Notes: a model not told the origin generated them from the sequence alone. A stretch of DNA of 64,000 nucleotides from Scilla litardierei (GCA_030789695.1 CM061141.1:196799689-196863688); one strand, 5' to 3'. Positions 22,034 through 34,329 are shown, counted from the first letter of the stretch. Program-made: numbers and translations.

Positions 22034-22500
22034 CCTTCTTCGTTTCATGAGAGTAGTAGCATGGGGGGAAAGGGTGTTGCGTTCGTTGAGGCCGCCGATG
22101 GGGGACTGGAGGGCGGCGGAGGGTGGCGACCTGCGGAGGGGAGGTCGGCGATGCGGTGGCGACGCGGACGACAGCGTGGCTCCGACGGGCGGTGTCGTTT
22201 GAGGCAGTGGAAAGGAGCAGGGACTCGAGCTGTAGGGGTTGTCGGGGCTTGTCGGGGACGACAGCTGCGGTGTAGAGGGCGGGCGAGAGCGACGGGAAAA
22301 GGCGGCGACGACGAGCGCTCCACCTGAGGGGGACGCTGGTCGGGGTCTAAGGCAGGGAGAGCGGCAGGGCTGTGTCGTGGTGGAAGCGGGATGTCTGGGG
22401 CTTAGGCTAACTGCGAGGTCGCCAAGGGAGTGGGCGGCAGCGGCAGTGGCTGAGGAGGGGCGGCGACATGGCGGTGGGCATGGGTGAGGGTGTGGGATGC
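22034..22500 (-). other. GC-rich exon-like block with splice donor in the solo LTR
   Basis: The minus strand is C-rich and ends at AAGAAG|GTGAGG (donor G at 22034). It lies about 120 bases downstream of TATAAATA. Long frames on both strands here reflect the base composition and are not called as genes. Confidence 0.5.
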
Positions 22501-23013
22501 GGGGGTGAGAGAGTGAGAGAGAGCGCAGGGAGAGGGGACGGGCTGAGGGAGAGAGGGAGAGTGTTTGGATTTTTAATAATATCGTTTAATTGTGGTATTA
22601 AGTGGGATTAGTGGGTATTTATAGGGTTAATGGGTTCATGAACCCACATTAACATTAATTACAGTTGTTAGCTTTTTTGACTAAACTTAGACAATTTTAA
22701 ATGTGTCCCCTCCCATTTTATAGTCATGGTTAGGGTAATCTAATAGTTAATTAGGTTAAGGTAATTAGTAATTAGGTTAATGTAATAAGTAATAACGATT
22801 ATATTGAAATATCATTTTCTTTATACAAACGACTCCGAAAAATTACGAAAAAAATAGTCATGGGTTCGTATCATTACGAGGATCATGAATATGAAGTCAA
22901 ATTTAAAGTTTGACTGACGAAAAAATTAGAAAAAAATTCATTTACTCATTTTGAACTTGTGTGATACCCTCGTAAATACGGAAATTCGTGTACGCTGAAA
23001 CCAGATCGTTACA

Positions 23014-25103
23014 ATCTTCCGTTCAGTCTATTCAGTTTATTTGCATCATATTAGATGCGTATGATGTCTCATTGGTCTATTCAATAATCTCAACCAATTT
23101 TACACTTTTGTGATTTAGTTACGCAATTATACGAAGTATATAAATGCACAATAATTTAAAGAAACAAGCATAGAAAATGGTTTTGACTAAGCAAATGAGG
23201 ATAAATAAGTTTAAAATATTTTTAAGGCTAGTAAACTTCTTTCAAGATCTTCAAATTATTAATGTGGATTTTTCTTAATTTATACGATCCAAAAACTAAT
23301 TAACAACGAGAAATCGATTTTTCATTATATTTTTTAAAGATTTCTCTAGGGCAAACCAAACGTCGGAATTCTTCCAACAAGGGGTCAAAATAACTGTATT
23401 AACTTGTACTACAACATATATTTTTCTCTTACTTTAGTGTACATGAAAATCTCATGATATGAATTTTAAAGTGAAATCAGCTTTATTGTGTTTTGCCTTT
23501 GAAAAATCATTATGGGAGATGTGCTTGCCTTTTAGTGATGAAACCAATGCCAATGAGTCTGTTTCGTCGTTTCTGATTTTCTAAGCCTTGTCTCGTATTT
23601 TTCTGAGGCCTATACGATTTATAAAAAAATTATTACGATCAGTCTATTTCTATACGTATTTAAATACAAATTTAAAAACGTATTTTTGTATTTAATATTA
23701 CAACTCTCGTTCTCACCATCGACGCATTGCAGCTTGGGGTGTTCGGGGCATCGCCGTCGACGACTGGCGGGGCGGAGAGCAAAAGCGAACGGCGGCGGAG
23801 GCGACGAGTTCTCCGATGAAGGCGGGCGGGCGACGGCAGCGGTAAACGGGGTGAAGCCTGCGGGGGGGGGGGGGCTATGCTGCTGTTGTTCTTACGGGGC
23901 ATTTCCGTCATTTGGTGGTTGGCGTCGGGGTGCAGTAGATGTCAAAGGAGACTGCGGCGGAGGCGCTGGCGGAGGCGCGTGGGAGGAGCGGGCTCCGGCG
24001 GTGGAGAAAGAGGGATGGGCGGTGTCTGCAGGCTGGGTTGTTTGCTCGGGGGTTCTGCTCATCGAAAGAGGCGGTGCGTGTCACGACGATGGTGTGGGGT
24101 GCAGTCGGAGGCGACGGGAGCGGCATGCGGTCGTTGACGCCGGATGGAGGTGAGTGAGAGAGATCAGAGGTGGGAGGGAGCAAGGGGGTGGTCTTGCGGC
24201 TGGGTGCTTGGGGTTTTGTCATTCGACGTGGCGACGGTGTCGTCGAAGAGGTGGCGACGAGAGGGGATGGGACGGTGTTGGAGTGGGGAGAGGAGGAGCT
24301 GAGAGCGAGGAGTGGGTTTGGGCTAAGGGTTTTCGAATGTGGGATGAAGCTGGGGGGGTTTATAGTTAACTAAATTAATATGATAATAAGTATGTATTTA
24401 ATACTTAGTCAATGAATTAATTATGTTAGGTTAATATTTTGACTAATTTAAGAACTTTTTGTCTGAACGGATAATATATGGGATGCCATGATAGGGGTTG
24501 GTGGTTGTAATTAGGGTAAAAATGGTAATTAGTGGTAGTAAAAAGTGATTAGTAAGGGTAATTAGCAATATAATATCATTATATTACCAAAATACCCATT
24601 AATCACATATGATTCCGAAAAATTACGAAAACAAAGCCATGGCTTCGTATAGTCGCGAGGGTCGTCACTACGAGGTCCATTTTGAAGTCTGAGATACGAA
24701 GACACGAGTTTTGGGCCAAAATGTTTAGGTTGCGGGTTTGCAGGTTATAGGTCGATTTGACTCCAGAAAACAACGAAATTAATATGGGGAGCACTAAATG
24801 GTCATAGAATCTCATGGTAGAAGTTTGAAATCGTTTTGATAACGTTTATATAGAAAAATAATATATAAGGGTATATCGGTAATAATTAAATATAAATTAT
24901 TTTATAAATTATTTAGGAATATTGGATGGCACTCGAATTTACTAAAATAGGCTATAACTATATTGATACTACAAAATATTTTTTATAAATGGTTTTGAAA
25001 CCAATTTGAAATTAACTTCTAACCAACTATTTTAAAATACTTGTAATATATGAAAATACGTGGAATACAAATATACGCGTACTGATGGATACGGGCCGTC
25101 ACA
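23014..25103 (-). repeat. Decayed LTR related to the solo LTR
   Basis: The right edge reads TGTGACGGCCCG on the minus strand, a common gypsy LTR start. The inside follows the solo LTR piece by piece: a CCGAAAAATTACGAAAA block (24612 versus 22836), TATAAA (24359-24364), a GC-rich block with donor GATG|GTGAGA (intron from 23716), and a TTTTTCTGAGG block (23600 versus 21930). Much sequence differs, so it is an older relative. The solo LTR sits at its left end. Confidence 0.6.
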
Positions 25104-25940
25104 CTGACATAAACAAAACTCTTTTGATTGTATGTCGCATATAGATGGTTTTATAACTTAGAACTTCACTTAGCTCAAAAATGGAACCAATCAACATGCT
25201 AGCTCCTACTGACTTTGAGAACGTACTGGTCTTAATACTTCAACTTGATTTCTAAATCTCATTTAGAATGTTGATTATTAAGTATAACAAGCACATTTGT
25301 GCTGAATGAGTTGAAAGGGAATGTACTTGTATCAGGTTGTTTTCACGAATAAGTTATATCAAAATCCATTTATAGGAGTCTTGATGGTAACTTACTCAAT
25401 CATAACTACCCATACTAATTTTCCTTTATCTGCATTAACCTTCTTACTTGAAGTATTACATGCAGGCAAACAAGAAATTTTCTTATTGTGCGCATTATCA
25501 AGATCGCATCTAATGTATATGCACCTGGAATATTCTCGTTACTATAGATTTTTTATAATACTGACTGCTCTAATTAATCGCATCAACTCAGAAACATATA
25601 CAACAACTCAGAAAACACCAGAGTATACTTGTCAAGATATCAAAAACAATGACTTTAATTAAAGAAAATTGTTCACAACATTTTCGTTCCGAGTGACATT
25701 CACTCAATCATTGTTCAAACTCTCATCGTCTCATTAATTCAAAAAGTAAAATTTAGACAACATCATTGATATCTCCGAAGTCCTTTGACAGCCCCAGCAA
25801 CAACGATTACTCTAATTGCCAACCGAACCAGGAACTTCACCCATCCACAGCTTCAAGCACCTATAGACAATATACATATGTTTAGTGATCATACCGATAT
25901 CTCATATCACGTATTAAGCTTTATAGAAATTAATATAGTT
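25104..25940. other. Intergenic or decayed transposon sequence
   Basis: No gene supported. An open plus-strand frame at 25321-25662 has no family motif. The end near 25900 runs into the copia gag remnant, so part of this is probably decayed copia sequence. Confidence 0.35.
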
Positions 25941-26566
25941 TTAAACAAGAATTATACCTGAGGTTGAGGCATCACCATGCCCCTTTTTCTCTACAAGGTA
26001 AGCTTTGCAGTTCCTCTTCCATTGTCCAGGCTTATGGCAATGGAAACATTCAGACTCAGACGGCGCCCCTTTCTTTTTCTTCCCCTTCTTGCCTTTGGAA
26101 GGTTGATGGATCTGCCTCTTCATACCCTTGCCCTTAGGCTGGTGAGAAGAAGCAGGGCCGACAACCAACACTAGTGGGTTCTTTTCGATTCTCTCCTCGA
26201 ACTGCTAGAGCATGTTCAAGAGACCTGGAAGTTCCACCTCAGTGTTGTTCATTATAAAGCTTGTAATGAACGTGTTAAAGGTAGGGGTCAAAGACTTTAG
26301 GATTATGTCTGTTCTCATCTCATTTTCAAAGACAAATCCGAGCTAGGCTGCATCCTCTATGTACCCGATCATCTTTATCACATGATCCTCGACGGGGGCC
26401 ATCGTCATCTTAGTTTCCCAAAGGTTGCAAGTGGCTTGGAATCTGGCAGCCCTAGAACACTCACCATACAATTCTTCTGCATTTAAAAGCATGCTCTGAA
26501 CATCCATATGTTCATGCTTTCTCTACAGACCGTTGTTCATTGAGGCCAGAGTAAGGCACCAGGCCT
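25941..26566 (-). pseudogene. Copia gag remnant with CCHC zinc knuckle (Copia-2)
   Basis: The minus strand reads CFHCHKPGQWKRNC, a CX2CX4HX4C knuckle, in a lysine-rich context (GKKGKKKKG). This is the usual end of copia gag. Upstream (toward 26566) the homology continues as MLNAEELYGECSRAARFQAT, with a stop near 26346. Beyond the knuckle (ASTSGIILV) the expected protease does not follow. It is cut at 26566 by a plus-strand copia LTR. Confidence 0.75.
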
Positions 26567-27078
26567 TGTTGGATATGAGCGTATACGGACCTCAGATGTC
26601 GCGTGCACGAAAGCGTGCGCGAAGGGAACCTTTTCTCGTGTGAAATGGACCACTCGATAAGTGGAAAAAGCCACTCGATAATAGGAAAAAGTCACTTTAT
26701 AAGTGCATAAAGACACTTGATAAGTGAATGAAGAAGAGGATAAATGAATGTGCTAATATAGGCTAATAAGCTTATATTTAGTTATTTCCTACAATAACTA
26801 CCCCTAAAGCCTATAAATAGGACCCAAGGGTAAGGCATTCACACTACACTTTCCATGCCATAAGTTTGCATAAGGCATCTTATGTTCTTCTTCTCCCTTC
26901 CATTAAAATCCTCTTCTAAATAGAGATTTAGCGGTGAAACGCTGCTTCGATCCTACGTGACGAAGTACCGATCGTTGTGGCGAATACGAGGGTGAAGTTC
27001 AGAGATTACGGTGCCGCATACGCAAGCATAAGTCTATGTTATTCGATCCTAACGTCGTTGTTTTGACAGGATCCTACA
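26567..27078 (+). repeat. Copia-4 5' LTR (512 bp)
   Basis: Starts TGTTGGAT and ends ATCCTACA, with the copia primer site directly after. It has TATAAATA at about 26812-26819, TATA spacing typical of short copia LTRs. Its 3' partner is not in the window. Confidence 0.75.
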
Positions 27079-27092
27079 TTGGTATCAGAGCC
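27079..27092 (+). promoter_or_regulatory. Copia-4 primer-binding site
   Basis: TTGGTATCAGAGCC, identical to the site at 333-346. Confidence 0.9.
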
Positions 27093-27735
27093 ATATGGGT
27101 TCGCCCCGGTCAAACCGTTGCCCCGTCGAACCGATGAACGAGGCGTTGGGTATCCTACCATTATGGATATGGTAGGAACGCTTCGTGACAGAGAGAACGC
27201 AGCGGTTGTTCTTTTCACGTTAGGGTCTTCTGTCATTACGGAAATGTCAGAAACTCTACGTGACGGGAAGAACCGACCGTTCATATCGCCAAGCTCGCAC
27301 TCTTCATGGATGCTGAGTCTCCATTCAATTGAGAATGGGTGCTCTCTTCATGTGGAGCGTGTAGTTTGCGAACTTTAGAGTATGTTATTTTTTCATTTTG
27401 GCACACGGCCATTAGTGAATAACTATTTTCTCGACGAACGGGTGTCTCATCGGAGAAGAAGGTGGTGGTTATTCCCATCGGAGAAGATGATTTTTGGTGC
27501 ATGATCACCATGGCCAAATGGGCTATGGCGGCAATGCATCCCCCCTCCCCATGCGGAGGGGGTTGGCTACGGCCAATAACAACCATGGCCACCCCTCCGT
27601 CGGGGGTGTGCGGCCAACCCCATGCAAGGGGGTGACCGGCCATGGCCATATGGGCCATGGCCGGCCATGGCCAAAGGGCCATGGCCAGGCCGGCCGAGGT
27701 GCTCTAACAAGATGGGACATGTGCTCTAACACGTC
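27093..27735 (+). other. Copia-4 leader or internal fragment with a GGCCATGGCC-rich tract
   Basis: No gag is recognisable. From about 27500 to 27705 the palindrome GGCCATGGCC and parts of it (CCATGGCC, GGCCATATGGGCC, GGCCGGCC) recur many times. The sequence joins Tekay-type leader DNA at about 27735. Confidence 0.5.
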
Positions 27736-27864
27736 TACCAGCTACCTAAGACGTAGGAACACTAAAAACCTAGACTCCGGGCTTATAATTTGGATGTTCT
27801 AATTTATTTAATGGATATTCTATAATTATTATCGCTGTTCCGATAGTTCGCATTTACAAATGGA
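27736..27864 (-). other. Tekay-type leader remnant left of LTR-28k
   Basis: Matches the leader of LARD-2 (50380-50475) and LARD-1: GGGCTTATAATTTGGATGTT, ATTTAATGGATATTCT. The gag region that should follow on the minus strand is missing. Confidence 0.6.
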
Positions 27865-27880
27865 CCTGCATGGGCCACCA
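27865..27880 (-). promoter_or_regulatory. Tekay-type primer-binding site (tRNA-Ile type)
   Basis: The minus strand reads TGGTGGCCCATGCAGG, eight bases after the LTR end. The same 16-mer is found at 37864-37879, in the LARD-2 leader and at 62182-62197. Confidence 0.7.
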
Positions 27881-28292
27881 ATAAAACCTGTCACGCCCCG
27901 CTTCCCAAAAATGTGGAGGCGAGACGTGAGAAGGTCCGGTCAGACTTGAAGCTGCAAAGCTCCAAGCCCGATAAGCGTCAATCAACAATAAATTGGCAGG
28001 TCCTTGCAACGCGATACGAAACAAAGATAATAATGAAGGGAAAAGCGACAAAGGCAAATCTCAGAATATCCATCATATTAAATTCCAACATCACAGAAAA
28101 GGCCACCAGGCTCTAAAGGAAAAACTAACGCCCAAACATGGCCAACCAAGTACAACATACAAGCAAGGGTGTCACTCATCGACAACTAACAGTAAACCTA
28201 AACAAAGGAAGAGAACACAAGCGGCCTCTAAGACAGGTCACCAGTGACCACAAACTCCTCCTCGGCAACCATTGGCTCAGCGCCAGCAACCA

Positions 28293-29580
28293 CTACGCCT
28301 CTCCAACGAACCCTGACTCAGGATCTAACATGTGTCACCCAAAAGAGAGAGGGGCACATGTCAGCAAGTCTAAAAAGACTTGGACAAGGAAACTGAAAGT
28401 AAAGTGAACAACTTAGCAGTTCTAAAAGTACGCATGACATGGCAGTTATGGTATGAGTGTACGAGCAAGACATGGTACAACACCAAGTACAAGTGAACAG
28501 TTAACAGGGCATGACAAGAGTAGCCAAGCTACTAACAACCTCAATCTTTTCACTAGTCACGATTTCAAGTTATTTGTAGATGTTTACGCCTTACAGCTGA
28601 ACTGTTGGACATTCACACTGAGTGTCCGCTTAACACTACCCCAGAACCCAGAGTTTACGCCTTACAACTGAAGTTGCTGATCGGGCAGACTCCCAGTTGA
28701 ATGGCCGCTTAACCCTTACCCCTCCAACATGTAAACAAGCCAGGGTCCCTGTACACGATGCTCAGTAAATGAGCCAGGGTTGCCCCGCACAAGAGCTTGT
28801 TATTAGGTTCACAATTTGGCGTAGGGTTGTGCCCGCTAAAAGCAGGTGCCTAGCCTCAACAAGTCGGGCATTGGCTTTTGACCAACACATGTGCCCGCTT
28901 CTGGATCACGAGCCAGGAAGTGTATTTGGCTTAGGGTTGTGCCTGCAACGCAGGTGCCTAGCCTGAACAAGAAAGTACAAGTATAGTAGCGTGTGCTACG
29001 AATGCAACAATCAGACATGGATGGCATGACATGGCAAGATGTAATTTAAGTGCGTACAGATAAGGAATTTAAACAAGGCAGTTACAAATGCATGGATGCC
29101 ATGGCAGTTATGAACAAAACAAGTTAAAGGGGTTGGATTTAGCTTCGTTGTCAAGCTAGATCAAGTGAGGTGACGGATCTAGTTTCGTTGTCAAACTAGA
29201 TCAAATAGGCGTCTAAGCAGCTATCATTTCACTACCTAGTCTCTTTTACGCTACGGTACAAAAGTGGCCTAAAACATGGCCTAACAAGCAACGGGCAAGT
29301 TTCACTTGCCTAGTCTCCAAGGATGACGATCAACGAGGCACGTCGCACAAAAGCTAATCTACGGGAATGGAATCGCTGCCATGGCAAAACAACATCAGAA
29401 CAATAACCAAAACCAGTTTTATAACCGAATCCTACGACGTCTAATATCCATTTTTATTAGGGTTTCCAATAAAATCACAATGATGGTTATGAGAATATTA
29501 AAGGATCGAACACTACCGAATAGAAGTGGAAGATCGATGCCGAGCAAGCACGGCGACGGAAGAACGATCTGGAGAACCAT
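28293..29580 (-). CDS. Two-exon LTR micro-ORF in LTR-28k (31 codons)
   Basis: Exon 1 runs from the ATG at 29580 to 29517 and begins MVLQIVLPSPCLLG. The donor is TTCG|GTAGTG. The acceptor CATGTTAG lies at 28325, giving an intron of 1192 bases. Exon 2 (28324-28293) reads on in phase as DPESGFVGEA and stops. Exon 1 has 21 codons plus one base, exactly as in the LARD-1 5' LTR, and shares IVLP and CLLGIDL with it. Exon 2 is shorter than in Tekay-A, where DPEPE continues into EDEVFAD; the early TAG suggests decay of this copy. No known protein is recognised. Splicing is inferred from sequence only. Confidence 0.4.
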
Positions 29581-29819
29581 GGCTCAGATCTAGAAACTGG
29601 GAGAAAATCTGGAGAAATGGGATTTTGGGGGTTTACCGTCGACCTAGGAGAGGTGGCCGGCGCAAGGAGGGGATGATGGGGCTTTGGGGATGAAGGAGGA
29701 GGGCTAGAGAATGATGGAAGAGTATTGGGGTAAAAGGAGGCTCAGATCTGAATGAATGAAGAAGAAAAACGTTTGGGGGGGTTTAAATAGGTAATGCTGG
29801 CGGCTGGGCAAACCCTAGG

Positions 29820-30250
29820 TTTTCCACAGCGATTAGTCGGTCAAAGAAGGTTGGCTGACCGACTAGTTTAAGAACTAGTCGGTCGGTCGTTCTACTGTGA
29901 CCGACTAAGAGCAATGCTGCGAAAAAGAATAAAAATCTGGGTAATGAAATTAGTCGGTCTGTGAAGGCCCGTCGACCGACTAGTTTGAGACCTAGTCGGT
30001 CGGTGAGTGTTCATTGACCGACTAACGATAAACAGTAACTTAGGTAAAATTTATCAAAGGAACTAGTCGGTCTGAGAGCAAGTTTTGACCGACTAGTTGC
30101 GCATCTAGTCGGTCAGTGGTTGTTCTTAGACCGACTAAGAGTAAACAGTAACTCCTGAATAATTGATTTAATAAACTAGTCGGTTCCAGAAGAGTTCCTG
30201 ACCGACTAGATTGGAATCTAGTCGGTTGGTTCCCCTTCTTGAACCAACTA
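29820..30250 (-). repeat. ACCGAC/GTCGGT array in LTR-28k
   Basis: About 15 copies of ACCGAC or GTCGGT, mostly in GACCGACTAG and CTAGTCGGTC. They are arranged as inverted pairs in units of about 110 bases, with AGTAAACAGTAACTC between units. On the minus strand the array ends about 30 bases upstream of TATTTAAA. Confidence 0.85.
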
Positions 30251-30518
30251 ACGTACACGAAAAGAGTCGATTCGAAGCGTGAAGCTTCGGGAAGGATTCC
30301 TATGGCTCCTAAGCTCAAACTAACTCTAATATATGAGCGATATGAAGCTCGTCATGAGTGACTTACTCCAAGCTCGACGATCTAAGGAAGAAGCTAGAAA
30401 ATCACAACGAAACGAACGAAAACGAAAGCTACGGAAGGGAAAACACACATATGGAGAAAATCCACCAAAACGTATATATATTATCGATTACACTAATATA
30501 GAAAAACCAGTCGTTACA

Positions 30519-30847
30519 AAAGTCCTCCATATATCCGATGCAGAAGAGTAATATGAGATAAGATCAAATGTTTTTCTATCTATTCCACACAATAAAATAT
30601 TCATATCTCTAGCATTTATAGCACACACATTTCTAGCATCCAAATTACTTTCAAGCTTAGAGATTATAGTATGTCCGTTTTCAATAATGTACCAAGTGTC
30701 AACATCAACGGATAGTAAATAATTTTTCATCCTAGCCTTCCAGTATATATAATCATGGTCACTAAATAGAGGAGGACGATCAATAGGCATGCCATGAGCA
30801 AAAACCAAGTTTAGGGTATTCATTATTTCTAGACTAGATCCTCTAAC
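30519..30847 (-). pseudogene. Copia gag N-terminal fragment (Copia-3)
   Basis: The minus strand reads RPPLFSDHDYIYWKARMKNY, then DTWYIIENG, the typical start of plant copia gag (the YWK/R-M block). It is cut at 30518 by the Tekay-type LTR. The primer site and LTR of the same element lie to the right. Confidence 0.75.
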
Positions 30848-30849
30848 CT

Positions 30850-30860
30850 GCTCTGATACC
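30850..30860 (-). promoter_or_regulatory. Copia-3 primer-binding site
   Basis: The minus strand reads GGTATCAGAGC three bases after the LTR end, the initiator tRNA-Met type. Confidence 0.75.
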
Positions 30861-30863
30861 GCT

Positions 30864-32371
30864 TGTTGGATCGGATCTAAGCCTAGCGGGGGGTGTGTGA
30901 ATAGGCTAATAAAAATTCTCGTGCAACCCATGAGCAATTACATGCAGTTATAGCAGATGCAGAGTAAATAATAAGGAATCACAGAGTACGCAGTAGAGTT
31001 ACCCTGGTTCGGTCATCCCCACAACCTACGTCCAGCCCCCAAAGCAGAAACTAGATTAATAATGTAACGGGTACATCCATAAAAAGCTAGAGCACCTCCT
31101 CTATGCTTACCAGGCTCTCAGTAACCCACTCGACCGGTGTTCAACAAAACTAATCCTAGTAAAAGATGTCTATTGACTAGTCCCAACTAGTCAAGTCCCG
31201 CTTGTCTAGTACCACACTAGACAAGACCCCAAGACACAAGTATGGTAAAGTTTCCCCTATAAAGATCGCTACACTACTTCACAACTATAACAATAAAGAG
31301 TTTATGAAATCTCAGATTGTGTAGCAGTAGTCGTCTCTATCAATCAACTCAAGTCAGATCAAGTCTGACGATGATGTAGTCTCTGATCTCAGCAACTCAA
31401 GTTGCGACTAACCCCCTTGGTATGTTGCGGCCTAGGATGTCTCCCCATTGAAACTTGTGGCATTGGGCATAGATGTTGAAGATGACTCCCTCTTTAATAG
31501 ATTGCGACAATGAAAACCTCTCTAGGGTGTTGCACAATACTTGAAGAAGATGGTGTTGAGTCCCTTGTGCAGTGTTGAAGAAGCCCTTGCTTGGGGCTGC
31601 GGCCTACATGCTTTTTAATGGAGATAGAAACTCTTTGGCTTTGGCTTGTAGTGTTGCACAAGGAGGAGAGGATGATGCTTTGGAGAAGCTGTGGCCTTGC
31701 AAGCTTGAAGATGCAATGGAGCTCTTGGATATGTTGCACATGGAGGCTTAAAGATGTGGCAAGGTTGTGCAATGATGGCTTGAGCAAGGAGCTTTGGCAA
31801 TGGGGTTTGGCAAGTTGCGCACGGGAGGAAGATTCTATGGGATGTTGTAGGCTTGTTGAGCAATATATGGTTGGATGTAATCCTAACTTGAATATGATTT
31901 GAATGAATCACCTTGGAAGATCTCTTCTAGTCACATTAGGATATGGAGTTTGAATATGGACGGCTATATGACTTGAATAGGATCTTATTTAATCTCTTAT
32001 ATTGATTTGCATGAGATTCTCCATATCTCTCCATCTTTGACCAAGTCTTCAATTTGTATGGCTTTAGGATTTGATTCATGCACCAATTGATTTGAATCAA
32101 TTCAAATATGGATTTGAATTGGTTTCCCCCTTATCTCCCCATCTTTGACTTAATCCAATATTTGTAGCCATTATCTTCATCTTTGACCAAGTCCACTTTG
32201 CTAATGAATGGCAAATTCTCCATAACTTTGACTTAGTCTCCCTTTGAATATTTGTGAGAGTGACACTCCTGAAAAAACACTTAGGACACACATTAAATCG
32301 TTCACACATGTTTGTTATCATTAAACACGAAGTTATCGATCGTTGTATCCAACTACACGTTGTATCCAACA
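30864..32371 (-). repeat. Copia-3 5' LTR (1508 bp)
   Basis: On the plus strand it starts TGTTGGAT and ends ATCCAACA, a perfect 8-bp terminal inverted repeat. It is joined to the primer site and gag on its left, so the element reads on the minus strand. Its frames are not supported as genes. Confidence 0.75.
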
Positions 32372-33235
32372 TTAATGACATTGAATCATTATTATTAATT
32401 GCAATTATTTCTTGTTCTTTCCTTTTCTTTTTTTGCAATTAATCCATATTCTTAATTTCAATTATATCCTTGTTCCTTCCATTTTCTCTAGCTTTAAACC
32501 CTTCCATATTTACTACGAAACCCTACCCTATTATTCACGCACACATCCCACTACTCTACAAAACCAAACGGGGCCCTCCCTCATCTCCATTCCAGCCGCC
32601 ACCTTCTCTCTCAAAACCCACAAACACAAAAACCCTAGCACTCAAACCTTCCACACGCGCAACTCACCCCGGTCCCCAAGCGCCCACGTCCTCCCCCTCC
32701 AGCCTGCAACTCCGTCTATCTCTCCACCGCATCCCTTAGTGCCAGTGCAACATGTACTCCGACCATATTTTCGACCGCACACAGCCACTTCCTCCTTGCC
32801 CACAACAAACCCGCCAGCATCTCTCCCACCGCCGCTGCACATCCCCTCCAACCAAACCCAGCCACCGACCAGCTCCCCTCCGACCCAAGCTCTGCCACCT
32901 CCACGACAACAAACCACACCACTATCCGACTCACCCCTCCTCTGACTGCCACCTCCCTCTTTAGACTGCCGCAACCACCTCTTGCAACCAACCCCATTCA
33001 ACCCCTCCTCCGACCAGCAACAAACCACGTCCAACTCCGACTCCGACCATCATCCCGTAACCCGACGACAGCAGCCCAGCGCCGCCACCAGCGCGTCCCA
33101 ACCTTCGAATGCAGTCTTCGCTGCCGTCTAGCCCCACTTGCCACTGCCAACCACCACCTCTGATTCCCACGCCGTCGTAGTCACCGCACCACGCCGGAGC
33201 ATCGCCACCGTCTTCAACCTGCGACAGCAAACACG
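32372..33235 (+). other. C-rich leader-like region
   Basis: From about 32510 it is C- and A-rich with few G, as in plant 5' leaders, and ends at a possible splice donor AACAC|GTAAGCTC (33234). The frames here on both strands come from base composition. In Athila-1 a similar pyrimidine-rich leader precedes the env-position ORF. This may be the leader of the related ORF that resumes at 35015. Confidence 0.35.
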
Positions 33236-34160
33236 TAAGCTCTTTACAACATGTTAGTTTTGATAAGATTATTATATATTAATTCTGTTAGTTGATAAAT
33301 AGGTTAAAATGTATGTTAGTTTATAATAATATTAGTTAGTAATTAACATAATGTTAATTGTTCAAACAGTAAGTTAGTTTATAATAATGTTAGCTTTTTG
33401 TAATGATATTAGTTAGTATAATGTTAGTTTTGTTAATGACATCATGTAAGTTTATAAAATAATGTTAGTATATTATTAGTTTAATAATATTAATTTTATA
33501 ATATTAAGTTCTGTTAACATGCATGAGTCTTATTAATTAGTATGTTAGTTTTTAAGATAATGTTAGTTTAATATTAGTTAGTGATATTAATTTATAATGT
33601 TAGTTCTGTTAAAAATCAGTAGGTTAGTTTATAATGTTAGTTTTAAGAGATTAGGTATAATAACATTAGTTTTTAAGTTCTGTTAGTATTAGTGTTGTTA
33701 ATATCGGTATGTAATAATTTCTGAGAATAATAGTTTTGTTAATAAATTCGGTTAATATCGGTATGTAAGAATATTAACTTTGTAATATTAGTGTTGTTAA
33801 AATAGTTATATATTAGCTTTATAACACAGTTGGAATATTAGCATATATATATAAATCAATACCTCAGTTTTGTTAATGCACATAAGTTAGTATAATATTA
33901 ATGTTGGTAATAACAACATATTATATATAATCATGTATATGTTAGTATAATGGTAATTAATTAATTAAAAACTTTCAGTTTAATATCATATCCGTGATGT
34001 AGATACAACGCACCTCTTGTCCCTATCATCTGGACACCCAAAATCGCATCGACCAGGCAAGTATTTATCACCTACAAGTTTTAAGCTACATTGCTCAGAT
34101 TTTGTGACTGAAATTACTAAATGTTAAAATAACAACTTTTTGTAAGTATATTGCCTAATA
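33236..34160 (+). other. AT-rich intron-like region with recurring GTTAGTTT
   Basis: More than 20 degenerate copies of TGTTAGTTT or ATGTTAGTA, no gene. Near 34005-34062 a less AT-rich stretch (ACAACGCACCTCTTGTCCC and following) could be an exon followed by a donor GGCAAGT. Not assigned. Confidence 0.35.
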
Positions 34161-34240
34161 GATTTTGAAATAATTTAATGAACCTGGTGATGCGTCGGAT
34201 TGCTATAATTTAATGAACCTGGTGATGCGTCGGATTGCTT
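34160..34240 (+). repeat. Two-copy tandem duplication
   Basis: A unit of about 35 bases containing GAACCTGGTGATGCGTCGGA is present twice in a row with no differences. Confidence 0.8.
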
Positions 34241-34329
34241 TTACTATCAAAATATTTCTGACATTTTAATGATGTGTACTCTCATTGCTTGTTATATCAT
34301 TATTGGTGGAATGAACGCCCCTAATGAAA

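Larger units (their letters stand above)
19905..23013 (-). mobile_element. Solo LTR of a Tekay-related family (3109 bp)
   Basis: On the minus strand it starts TGTAACGATCTGG and ends GAGCGGGTCGTTACA, close to the ends of the Tekay-type LTRs in this window. It is flanked by a perfect 5-bp duplication ATCTT (19900-19904 and 23014-23018). There is no internal domain, so it is a solo LTR left by recombination between two LTRs. It has the same order of parts as the other Tekay-type LTRs: TATAAATA (22616-22623), a GC-rich exon-like block, a splice donor near 22034 and an acidic reading frame at 20218-20145. Confidence 0.85.
27889..30518 (-). mobile_element. LTR-28k: Tekay-type 5' LTR (2630 bp)
   Basis: On the minus strand it starts TGTAACGACTGG (right edge 30518) and ends GGGGCGTGACA (left edge 27889), followed by the primer site. 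It contains the ACCGAC array, TATTTAAA at 29784-29791 and the two-exon micro-ORF. It was inserted in a copia gag, which continues to its right. The rest of the element was lost at its left. Confidence 0.82.

Noticed and set aside
22045..22487. Overlapping open frames on both strands of the solo LTR
   Set aside because: R-, P- and G-rich products of a GC-rich block, no motif, no conservation with the related LTR.
29820..30250. Regularly spaced short repeats that recall a CRISPR array
   Set aside because: The repeats are inverted pairs inside a plant LTR, spacers are similar between units, and no cas genes exist. The context is eukaryotic.
32412..33230. Proline/serine-rich open frames
   Set aside because: C-rich leader-like DNA open on both strands. 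No domain, no codon pattern.
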